Origin: Opitutus sp. GAS368
GTDB lineage: Bacteria; Verrucomicrobiota; Verrucomicrobiia; Opitutales; Opitutaceae
Assembly: GCA_945903545.1 (NCBI GenBank)
Contig: CAMDOO010000003.1
Coordinates: forward strand, 28,594 to 92,593
Reading direction: 5' to 3'
Length of the DNA: 64,000 bases
In this document: piece after piece, positions 26,347 through 34,185 of the stretch
Position numbering within the stretch: the first letter of the stretch is position 1
How the letters are laid out: every line of letters begins with the position of its first letter
Notes under the pieces: generated by a model
The model's database searches: none
Told to the model about the DNA's origin: nothing
Seen by the model: only the letters and a program-made list of their open reading frames with translations
Translations under genes and position numbers: made by a program

Positions 26347-27255
26347 TTAGAAACTGTGATTCAAGGAGAGTGAGACCGGGCGATTGGCATAGGTGACTGG
26401 CCCCTGGGAGGTCGTGCGGCGTTCGATCGCCAGCACCAGCTCGCTGCGGGGGCCCAGAGTGTGGCCGAGTTCGAGGCGCACGGCGTCGGTCCGCGCGATG
26501 AAGTAGTATGCGATCATCGGCTGGTCGCGGTCAAAGGAGGTCACCGTGGTCAAAGCCTTGCCGGCTTTCACCAACACGGGATGGGGCGGGGTGGCGTAGG
26601 AAAGAACCCCGCCATGGCGATGCCGGCCGGTCAGGGAAATGCGCCAGGTGCGGCTGAGATCGGCATTGAGCGTGGCGGTCGTTTCCCCGTCGGTGCGATC
26701 GAAGGCATGGGCCTTGCCGTCGTACCGATTGAATTCATGGCCGAGCAGCACCCGCCAAGAGGTGCCAAAACGTTTGCGTACCGAAAGGGCCGCGCTGCCG
26801 GCGCGGCCCGACCGGCCGTTTTCCCGGGCGAGGAAATCATCGGCGACGAGGTCCACCCGCAGCGCGGGGGCCTGCGCACCGAGGCCGAATTTATGCTGCC
26901 AGCCCAGACGGACCCCCGCGGCCATCCGGTCGAGCCCGTCGTAGCGGGGCCAGATTTCGGCGCGGATCCTTGGGCCGAGGAAAACCGCATTGTCCCGGCC
27001 CAGGCTCCAACGCCAGGTGGCCGCCGCTTCCTAGGTGAATTCGAGGGCGCCGACGATGTCGGCGGCGCGATCGGCATTCGTCGCGTTGTCGTGCCAGGTG
27101 GTGGTCGTGAGTGTGCCGGACACCAGGCTTGGGGCTGCGGCGCGGGCCGAGGCGGGCAGGAGGGCGAGGACGCCGACCAGGGCGAGCAGGGCGAAGTCTG
27201 TCGGAGCGGCTTTATGCCGCGAATGACCGGAACCACGGGCGATGAATCGCGGCAT
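26347..27255 (-). pseudogene. Outer-membrane beta-barrel protein interrupted by an in-frame TAG
   Basis: Minus-strand reading from ATG 27255 gives a hydrophobic export segment (ALLALVGVLALLPASARA) and mature sequence to GALEFT, then TAG at 27031-27033, and continues in the same frame (EAAATWRWSLGRDNAVFLGP...) for another 228 codons to a typical barrel ending in SLNHSF. The frame, composition and ending are continuous, so a single base change (or sequencing error) explains the stop. The normal start is unclear because a REP-like pair (about 27204-27272) overlaps the 5' end. Confidence 0.6.
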
Positions 27256-27272
27256 AAAGCCGCTCCTGCCGT
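27204..27272. repeat. Inverted REP-like pair (CGGAGCGGCTTTATGCCGCG type)
   Basis: GGAGCGGCTTTATGCCGCGA is mirrored by TCGCGGCATAAAGCCGCTCC with about 26 bases between. It covers the 5' end of the interrupted barrel gene. Hairpins of the same design (GGAGC, palindromic core, GCTCC) occur at 54178-54255 with a different core. Confidence 0.65.
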
Positions 27273-27290
27273 TCGAAGTCAGGGGCGGAC

Positions 27291-27962
27291 TCATAGCAGC
27301 GGCCGGAGGACCTTCCAGACGTTGTCGGCGAGGATGGCGTGGCCTTCCGGCCGGGGGTGGATGCCGTCGCCCTGGTTCAGCTCGCGCCTGCCGCCGACGC
27401 CCTCGAGCAGGAAGGGCACGAACGCGATTTTGTTTTTCTCGGCGAGGGCGGGAAAGAGCTCGCGGAAGGCCTTGGTGAACTCGGGGCCCATGTTGTCGGG
27501 CATCACCATGCCGGCGACGACGATCCTCGCCTGCGGGTACTTGGCGCGGACGCGGTCGATGATCGCCTGGAGGTTCCGCCCGGTGACGGCTGGCGCCGTG
27601 CCGCGGAGCCCGTCGTTGGCGCCGAGCGCGAGGACGAACACGTCGATGGGCTGGCGCATCGCCCAGTCGATCCGCGACAGGCCGCCCGCCGAGGTGTCGC
27701 CGCTCAGGCCGGCGTTGACGACGCGGTAGTGGAGGCTGGCGGCGTCGAGCTTGTCCTGGATCAGGGCGGGGTAGGCCTCGCGGCCGGGGTTGGCCAGGCC
27801 GTAGCCGGCGGTGAGGCTGTCGCCGAAGAAGACAATATTGGGGGTTTCCGCGGCCGCCGCGGCCACTCGGGGCGCAAGGGCGAGGGCAAGCCCAAGGAAC
27901 AGGAAGGCACGGCGGAAGAGGGGGCGGACCGCTGCCGACTTCTGGCGACCGTTCGGCATCAT
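27291..27962 (-). CDS. tesA: SGNH arylesterase / lysophospholipase, TesA-like
   Basis: 223 residues with a signal peptide (FLFLGLALALAPRVAAAA). SGNH-hydrolase blocks are complete: FFGDSLTAGYGL (catalytic Ser), VNAGLSGDTSAGGLSRIDW (Gly), LALGANDGLRG (Asn) and DGIHPRPEGHAIL (catalytic Asp/His). It hydrolyses acyl esters in the periplasm. Divergent from an ABC ATPase by 42 bases, exactly the tesA-ybbA-ybbP arrangement of many proteobacteria. Confidence 0.88.
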   Translation of the reverse strand: MMPNGRQKSAAVRPLFRRAFLFLGLALALAPRVAAAAAETPNIVFFGDSLTAGYGLANPGREAYPALIQDKLDAASLHYRVVNAGLSGDTSAGGLSRIDWAMRQPIDVFVLALGANDGLRGTAPAVTGRNLQAIIDRVRAKYPQARIVVAGMVMPDNMGPEFTKAFRELFPALAEKNKIAFVPFLLEGVGGRRELNQGDGIHPRPEGHAILADNVWKVLRPLL

Positions 27963-28004
27963 GGGCTTTCTTTCCGGGAATTCATGTATTTGGTGACTCT
28001 CTTC

Positions 28005-28697
<693 letters not shown>

Positions 28698-28709
<12 letters not shown>

Positions 28710-29163
28710 CGCGAATGACCACGAATCCAGAAACGACCGTCGCGGGAAAAGTTATTTTTGCCGACGAGAGCTACCGGATCATGGGAGCTTGCTACGAAGT
28801 CCATAACGACAAGGGCAGTGGTTTTCTGGAGGCCGTCTATCAGGAATGCCTGGCCCTCGAGTTTGCCCGCCAGGGTATCTCCGCCGAGGCTCAGGTGGCG
28901 TTGCCTCTGACATACAAAGGGACGGCTTTGCAGCAGGTCTATCGCGCCGACTTTGTCTGTTTCGGAAAAATCATCGTGGAACTGAAGACCGTGGAACGGC
29001 TCGCGGATGAGCACGTGGCTCAGGTTCTGAATTACCTGAACGCCACCGGGTTTGAACTCGGTCTTTTGGTGAATTTCGGCCACCACCCCAAGTTGGAGTA
29101 CAAGCGCATCGTGCGCACCCGGCCATGAATCTGGATTCGCATCCATTCGCGTTATTCGCGGGC
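28698..29163. mobile_element. Palindrome-bounded cassette carrying a GxxExxY gene
   Basis: Arms of 34 bases at 28698-28731 (GCCCGCGAATGACGCGAATG...) and 29130-29163 (inverse, ending GTTATTCGCGGGC) match at 29 of 34 positions. They enclose one gene and split the ybbA-ybbP pair. The same arms occur without a gene at 8035-8169. No transposase or target duplication is visible, so 'mobile element' is inference; the shape resembles rRNA intervening sequences. Confidence 0.6.
28706..29128 (+). CDS. GxxExxY protein
   Basis: 140 residues. The name-giving motif is in GSGFLEAVYQECLALEF (about 36-52), followed by the conserved ADFVCFGKIIVELKTVE with D and E-x-K spaced as in PD-(D/E)xK nucleases, then LNYLNATGFELGLLVNFG and KRIV near the end. 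Function unknown; a nuclease-like fold is inferred from the motif. The start ATG (28706) overlaps the ybbA TGA and lies inside the palindrome arm; the stop is one base before the other arm. Confidence 0.85.
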
Positions 29164-29171
29164 AACTCCTC

Positions 29172-31793
29172 ATGAATTTCATCCTTACCATGGCCTGGCG
29201 GGATTCCCGCGCGTCGCGGAAGCGGCTCGCGCTGTTCTCGCTGTCCGTGGTGCTCGGCATCGCGGCGCTTGTCGCCATCGGGTCGTTCAGCCGGAACCTG
29301 CGGCAGGCGGTCGAGGACCAGGCCAAGGGCCTCCTCGGGGCGGATCTCGTGATCGAGTCGCGCGATCCCCTCAGCGCCGGGCTGCAGGCGTATGCGGCCA
29401 GCCTCGGCGAGGTCTCGCGCGACCAGATGTTTTCCTCGATGGCGGTGTTCCCCTCGGCCGAGGGCGGCACCCGGCTCGTGCAGCTCCGCGCCATGGCCGG
29501 GGCCTTTCCCTTCTACGGAGATTTCGTCACGACCCCCGCCGACGCCCCCGCGAAACTGCGCGCGGGCGGCAACGTGGCGATCGTGGAGGAAACCCTGCTC
29601 GCGCAGTTCGGCGTGCCGGTCGGCGGCCAGGTGAAACTCGGCCAGACCACGTTCAACGTGATCGGGGCGCTGGAGACGATCCCTGGCGAGTCGATGGCGA
29701 TCACGATGCTCGCCCCCCGCATCTTCATCCCGCTGGACGCGCTCCCGGCCACCGACCTGGCCGGCCCGGGCAAAGAGGTCCTCACCCGCCACCGGATGCA
29801 GTTGAAGCTGCCGAACACCAGCGACGCGCTCGCGGTCGAGCGCGACATCCGTGACCGCTTCCGCGGCGAGCGGCTTTCGAGTGACACGGTCGAGGAGCGG
29901 AAACGCGAAATGGGCCGGGCGCTGGAGAACATCCAGGGGTTCCTGAGCCTGGTCGGCTTCATCGCGCTCTTCCTCGGCGGTGTCGGCGTGGCCAGCGCGA
30001 TGCACGTCTACGTGCGGCAGAAGGTGACGACCGTCGCCGTGCTGCGCTGCCTCGGCGCCAGTGCGCGCCAGAGTTTCTCGGTTTATCTGCTGCAGGGCCT
30101 CGGGCTCGGGCTGTTCGGGGCGGTGCTCGGGGCGTCGCTCGGCGTGGCCGTGCAGTTCGCGCTGCCGGCGCTGATTGCGGACATGCTGCCGGTGAAGATC
30201 GAGCTTTTCATCGCGTGGCCGGCCGTGGCGGAGGGGATGATCGCCGGGCTGGTGATCTGCCTGCTGTTCGCGCTGCTGCCGCTGCTCGCGATCCGGAAGG
30301 TGTCGCCCCTCGTGGCGATCCGCTCGGCGTTTGCGGAGCAGGGCACGGGCTCCGATCCGTGGCGGGTGGTGATCGGGGTGGTGATCCTGGGGGCGGTGGC
30401 GGGGTTTGCGATCTGGCAGACCGGGGAGACGGACATCGGGCTGGGTTTTGCGGGCATGCTCGTGGTCAGTTTCGCGCTGCTGACCGGGGTCGCGCAGGCG
30501 GTGATGTGGTCGGCGCGGCGCTGGTTCCCGCGCGGGCTGCCGTACGTGGCGCGGCAGGGCGTGGCGAATCTCTACCGTCCGAACAACCGTACCGCGCTGC
30601 TTCTGGTGTCGCTCGGCCTCGGCACCTTCCTGATCCTCACGCTTTACCTCACGCGCACGACCCTGCTGCGCGAATTGCAGCTCGCCGACGAGGCGGGGCG
30701 GCCAAACCTCCTGCTCTTCGACGTGCAGGACGACCAGGTGGAACCCCTGCGGAAAATTGCGGCGGACGAGCGGGTGACCGTGGTGCAGTCGGCGCCGATC
30801 GTCTCGATGAAGATCGCCCGGCTGAAAGGCCGGCCGGTGGAGGAAATTCTGCGCGACAACAACCGCGGCGGGCGCGGAGGCCCGGGCGAAGGCGACCCGG
30901 CCGAGGCCCGCGGGGGTGGTGGCGGCCGCGGCGGACGGGGCGGCGGCGGAGGGGGCGGGCCCTCGGGTTGGACGCTGCGCCGCGAGTACCGCTCGACGTA
31001 TCGCGAGGCGCTGGACCCGACGGAGGAGCTGATTTCCGGCACCTTCACCGGCCGCGCCGAGCCGGGGGCGGCGGTGTATCCCATTTCGCTCGAGCAGGGC
31101 GTCTTCAACAGCATGGGACTCCAGCTCGGCGATGAAATCACCTGGGACGTGCAGGGGGTGATGATCCCGACGAAGGTGACGAGCGTGCGCACCGTGCAAT
31201 GGCGGCAGATGGGCGCGAATTTCTTCGCGGTGTTTCCCGCCGGCGTGCTCGAGGCCGCGCCGAAGTTCCATGTCATGGCCCTGCGCGCGGCGAGCCCGGC
31301 CGATTCCGGCCGGCTGCAGCGGACCGCGATCGCGGCGCACCCGAACGTGACGGCGATCGACCTGGCGCTGGTGATGCAGACGATCGACAGCGTGACCTCG
31401 AAGGTCTCGTTCGTGATCGAGTTCATGGCGCTGTTCACCGTCGCGACCGGCATCATCGTCCTCGCCGGCTCCGTGATGACCGGCCGTTACCAGCGCATCC
31501 GCGAGACCGTCCTCCTCCGCACCCTCGGCGCCTCGCGCCAGCAGCTCGTGCGCATCCAGCTGATCGAGTACGCCATCCTCGGCCTCCTCGGCGCCGTCGT
31601 CGGCTGCGGCCTCGCGGTCGTGGGCAACTGGCTCTTCGCCTACTACGTCCTCGACCTGCCCCCCGCCGCCCCCCTCGGCCAGCTGGCCGTCGCCGTGCTC
31701 GCCGTGATGACCGTGACCCTGACGACCGGTCTGCTCTCGTCCCGAGGCATCACGAACCACCCGCCGCTGGAAGTGTTGAGGCAGGAGACGTAA
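29172..31793 (+). CDS. ybbP: ABC transporter permease, YbbP/FtsX type
   Basis: 873 residues in the YbbP layout: an N-terminal helix (LALFSLSVVLGIAALVAIGS), a periplasmic domain, three FtsX helices around residues 255-400, a second cluster starting near GLGFAGMLVVSFALL, another periplasmic domain and three final helices (FVIEFMALFTVATGIIVLAG to LAVAVLAVMTVTL). The second periplasmic domain carries a Gly/Arg run of about 35 residues (about 570-605) unusual for the family. Probably works with YbbA in extracting lipids or lipoproteins. Directly follows the GxxExxY cassette. Confidence 0.88.
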   Translation: MNFILTMAWRDSRASRKRLALFSLSVVLGIAALVAIGSFSRNLRQAVEDQAKGLLGADLVIESRDPLSAGLQAYAASLGEVSRDQMFSSMAVFPSAEGGTRLVQLRAMAGAFPFYGDFVTTPADAPAKLRAGGNVAIVEETLLAQFGVPVGGQVKLGQTTFNVIGALETIPGESMAITMLAPRIFIPLDALPATDLAGPGKEVLTRHRMQLKLPNTSDALAVERDIRDRFRGERLSSDTVEERKREMGRALENIQGFLSLVGFIALFLGGVGVASAMHVYVRQKVTTVAVLRCLGASARQSFSVYLLQGLGLGLFGAVLGASLGVAVQFALPALIADMLPVKIELFIAWPAVAEGMIAGLVICLLFALLPLLAIRKVSPLVAIRSAFAEQGTGSDPWRVVIGVVILGAVAGFAIWQTGETDIGLGFAGMLVVSFALLTGVAQAVMWSARRWFPRGLPYVARQGVANLYRPNNRTALLLVSLGLGTFLILTLYLTRTTLLRELQLADEAGRPNLLLFDVQDDQVEPLRKIAADERVTVVQSAPIVSMKIARLKGRPVEEILRDNNRGGRGGPGEGDPAEARGGGGGRGGRGGGGGGGPSGWTLRREYRSTYREALDPTEELISGTFTGRAEPGAAVYPISLEQGVFNSMGLQLGDEITWDVQGVMIPTKVTSVRTVQWRQMGANFFAVFPAGVLEAAPKFHVMALRAASPADSGRLQRTAIAAHPNVTAIDLALVMQTIDSVTSKVSFVIEFMALFTVATGIIVLAGSVMTGRYQRIRETVLLRTLGASRQQLVRIQLIEYAILGLLGAVVGCGLAVVGNWLFAYYVLDLPPAAPLGQLAVAVLAVMTVTLTTGLLSSRGITNHPPLEVLRQET

Positions 31794-32250
31794 GCGATCA
31801 TTCCTATTCTTGGGCCGAGCCAAAGGGGCTGGGCCGTACATTATCACATTCTCCGGCTTGTCGGGGAAGGAATGTCACAAAGTACGGCCCAACCCTTCTG
31901 GAGGGACCCCTCACGTCACGCATTCCGTGACATTATAGGTGGGGCCCTTCTGAGGCATCGCGGCCTGCTCGCTGCGGCTTGGCTGCTTGGTAGCAGCATC
32001 ATGGCGGCCTGATGGCGGTGTGGGACTCCGGGTAGCAAAGCTATGGGGGTGAGGCGATCCCGGCCTGGACTCTGCGGCCGCGGCGAACTCGGCGTGAAAC
32101 CATCCGGCCCAAAAAATGCGCCGGATGACCGATTGGGTGAAAGATTGGGGCCGGATTTTACGTTCTACCGGGTATGGACCAAGTTGTACCCGAAACCTTG
32201 GATGAGGAAGTACCTGTGTTGGGGAGTCATCCGGCTGGAGGCGGCCTCCC
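31794..32250. repeat. Accessory-island leader: palindrome, TCACG palindrome and duplicated leader
   Basis: No long gene. A palindrome at 31820-31901 (arms CAAAGGGGCTGGGCCGTACA and inverse, about 27 of 32 matched) is followed by GTCACGCATTCCGTGAC at 31915-31931 and by a 110-base leader (32070-32179) nearly repeated at 33400-33511 before the ORF6N gene. The leader ends in GGTATGGAC; its ATG (32174) would give only a 29-residue peptide here. Confidence 0.6.
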
Positions 32251-32520
32251 ATGCCGGAGCTAGCCCGCTTCTATGGGATTGTCATCCGCATGTACTGCGA
32301 GGTGGGCGAGCCGCACAACCAGCCGCATTTCCATGCCTATTATCAGGACCAGACCGGGGTCTTTGCCATCCGACCGGTCCGCTTGATCGCTGGATCGATG
32401 CCGCCGCCCCAGCGCCGGTTGGTCGAGACATGGGCCCGGCTGCACGGAGACGAGTTGCAACGGGATTGGGAGCTTCTACTTTCCGGAGACCGACCGCATC
32501 CGATCCAACCCCTGAACTGA
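32251..32520 (+). CDS. DUF4160 protein
   Basis: 89 residues. Opening PELARFYGIVIRMYCEVGE, then PHFHAYYQD and the W-x-x-LHGDELQRDWELL end match DUF4160 closely. These small cytoplasmic proteins are usually paired with DUF2442, as here (next ATG 3 bases after the stop), and are suspected toxin-antitoxin-like modules; activity is unproven. Confidence 0.85.
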   Translation: MPELARFYGIVIRMYCEVGEPHNQPHFHAYYQDQTGVFAIRPVRLIAGSMPPPQRRLVETWARLHGDELQRDWELLLSGDRPHPIQPLN

Positions 32521-32523
32521 GCC

Positions 32524-32820
32524 ATGTCGCACCTGATTGCCAAAGTGACCTCGTTCGAGCCTCTCGGCGGGCATGTGTTGCGGGTCTGCTTCGATGACGG
32601 GGTGGAGCGCCGGATCGACTTCCTGCCTGTGCTGGGCGGGAAACTGTTTTCCCCGCTGCGCGATCCGGCGTTGTTTGCCCAAGTGAAGCTCGATCTCGAG
32701 TGTCACACGCTGGTCTGGCCCAACGGGGCCGATTTCGATCCGGCCACGCTGCACGACTGGCCGAAGTACGCGACCGTCCTGGCCGCCCGGGCCCGCAGCT
32801 GGCAGCCGGCGCACGCGTGA
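32524..32820 (+). CDS. DUF2442 protein
   Basis: 98 residues. The pattern LRVCFDDGVERRIDF, FSPLRDPALFAQVKLD and LVWPNGADFDPATLHDW is the DUF2442 signature. It starts 3 bases after the DUF4160 stop, the usual two-gene unit. Proposed antitoxin or DNA-binding partner; no experimental basis visible here. Confidence 0.88.
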   Translation: MSHLIAKVTSFEPLGGHVLRVCFDDGVERRIDFLPVLGGKLFSPLRDPALFAQVKLDLECHTLVWPNGADFDPATLHDWPKYATVLAARARSWQPAHA

Positions 32821-32839
32821 GGGTGGATATTGCCTCCGC

Positions 32840-33073
32840 ATGAGACTTTCGGCCATGACCGCGAGTGATGTCATCAGCTATCTTCGGGCCCTGCCAGCTG
32901 CCGAGCTGGCCAAGGTCCGGCAGTGGATCCTTGCGCATGCCGATGAGTCCTCCGAGCTGTTGGCTGCCGTGGATGCCGGGTTGCGCTCCAGCGAGCGTAC
33001 CGGTCCGCGTCTCACCACCCGCAAGGAACTTGAGGGCAAGGTGCGGCAATGGGCGGGTAGCGGATCGCGCTGA
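32840..33073 (+). CDS. Putative addiction-module antitoxin
   Basis: 77 residues, mostly helical and acidic at the N-terminus (TASDVISYLRALPAAELAKV), ending in a basic Arg-rich tail. Position directly before a ParE-type gene supports an antitoxin role; the sequence alone does not identify a family. ATG 32840 or 32855. Confidence 0.5.
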   Translation: MRLSAMTASDVISYLRALPAAELAKVRQWILAHADESSELLAAVDAGLRSSERTGPRLTTRKELEGKVRQWAGSGSR

Positions 33074-33348
33074 CGGAAAAGGCCGAGGCGGATCTGGCGG
33101 CGTTGGGGGTTTTCCTCGCCGCCAAGAGTCCGGCCGCCGCCGAACGCATCGGTTTGGAGATCGTTGAGGCGATCTTCACGCTGGATCGTCTGCCGAATCT
33201 CGGGGCCCCGATGCGGAAGCGTCCGGGACTACGGAAACTGGTGCACCGGCAATGGCTGATCATTTATCGGGTCAACGCCAGTGCGGCGCTGGTGGAGATA
33301 ATCAGGATCTGGGACAGCCGCCGCGATCCGGTGAAGCTGAGAACTTGA
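33064..33348 (+). CDS. ParE/RelE-type toxin with no standard start codon
   Basis: The frame reads RIALTEKAEADLAALGVFLA, then LPNLGAPMRKRPGLRKLVHR and WLIIYRVNASAALVEIIRIWD, all typical of ParE/RelE toxins. A TAG (33058-33060) sits just before the homologous region, so neither ATG nor GTG can start it; only ATC (33064), CTG (33070) or a TTG at 33103 (losing the first strand) remain. Either a rare start is used or the toxin is dead. It overlaps the antitoxin end. Confidence 0.6.
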   Translation: MALTEKAEADLAALGVFLAAKSPAAAERIGLEIVEAIFTLDRLPNLGAPMRKRPGLRKLVHRQWLIIYRVNASAALVEIIRIWDSRRDPVKLRT

Positions 33349-33372
33349 GGTCACAAATTGTGACCTCAAGTT
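33342..33372. promoter_or_regulatory. 31-base palindrome upstream of ORF6N gene (candidate operator)
   Basis: AACTTGAGGTCACAAATTGT continues to ...GACCTCAAGTT: 15-base perfect arms around one central base. It covers the ParE stop codon. Its 19-base core AGGTCACAAATTGTGACCT is repeated inside the ORF6N coding sequence at 33737-33755. Confidence 0.6.
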
Positions 33373-33505
33373 GAAGGTTCATCGAGGCAGGAGCGGTTTC
33401 TCTGCGTTCACGGCGAACTCGGCGTGAAATCCATCCTGCCGGAAAAAATGCACCGAATGAGCGATTGAGTGAAAGATTGGGGCGGTTTCCTGCGTTCTGG
33501 GAGGT

Positions 33506-34060
33506 ATGGACACCCATACTGCCCTTCCACCCATCCACGTCGTCCGCGGCCAGCGCGTCATTCTCGATAGCGACCTGGCCAAGCTCTACGAGGTGCCGAC
33601 CAAGGTCTTCAACCAGACGATCCGCAGAAACCTCGACCGCTTTCCGCCGGACTTTCTTTTTCAGCTTACGCCAGAGGAGCTTGCAGACGTGAAGTCCAGG
33701 GTGGTGTCTGTGAGTCCGACTGACGCGCCGTCTTTAAGGTCACAAATTGTGACCTTAAAGAACCCTGGCCGGGGGCAGCACCGGAAGTACCTGCCTTTGG
33801 CCTTCACCGAACACGGGGCCATCATGGCGGCAATGATCCTCCGCAGCCCCCATGCGGTGGCGATGAGCGTCTACGTCGTCCGCGCCTATGTGCGGATGCG
33901 GGAAGCGTTGCTGACCAACGCCGTCATCCTCAAGCGCCTCGCTCAAGTCGACAAGCGGCTGCTGGAGCACGATGTGGTTCTCCGGGATGTGGTCGGAAAG
34001 CTTCAGCCACTCCTTGATCCGCCGCCCGCGCCGCCCAAACACCGGATCGGATTTCATTAA
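33506..34060 (+). CDS. ORF6N-domain (phage-type regulatory) protein
   Basis: 184 residues. The ORF6N domain covers about 10-110: VVRGQRVILDSDLAKLYEV, TKVFNQTIRRNLDRFPPDF and LRSQIVTLKNPGRGQHRKYL, then YLPLAFTEHGAIMAAMIL. A helical region and a Pro-rich end follow. ORF6N proteins come from phages and are spread as solitary DNA-binding genes. The codons for LRSQIVTLK form a 29-base palindrome (33732-33760) matching the upstream one. The leader and start context are duplicated at 32070. Confidence 0.85.
   Translation: MDTHTALPPIHVVRGQRVILDSDLAKLYEVPTKVFNQTIRRNLDRFPPDFLFQLTPEELADVKSRVVSVSPTDAPSLRSQIVTLKNPGRGQHRKYLPLAFTEHGAIMAAMILRSPHAVAMSVYVVRAYVRMREALLTNAVILKRLAQVDKRLLEHDVVLRDVVGKLQPLLDPPPAPPKHRIGFH
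33732..33760. promoter_or_regulatory. 29-base palindrome inside the ORF6N gene
   Basis: CTTTAAGGTCACAAATTGTG continues to ...ACCTTAAAG, perfect arms of 14 around one base, encoding LRSQIVTLK. The 19-base core equals that of the upstream palindrome at 33342-33372. Binding by the ORF6N protein is inference. Confidence 0.55.
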
Positions 34061-34185
34061 GAAGCCAAACCTGGCGCTTTCGGGGTCCTTCTCTGCGCTC
34101 CCTGTGGCCTCTGCGTGAAACCTTCCGGTTGTCCGGAAAGATTAGCGCGGATTAGCGAAGCTTAGCGTTCCTCTCCCCATCCGGC

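Noticed and set aside
26461..27729. Plus-strand frame opposite the broken barrel and esterase genes
   Set aside because: Antisense composition, no motif, and it covers two genes on the other strand.
28971..31847. 958-codon frame antisense to the YbbP-like permease
   Set aside because: Composition (Arg/His/Asp-rich, no hydrophobic core) is typical of the antisense of GC-rich genes.
31950..32070. Possible small gene upstream of the duplicated leader
   Set aside because: No frame longer than about 30 codons with a ribosome site.
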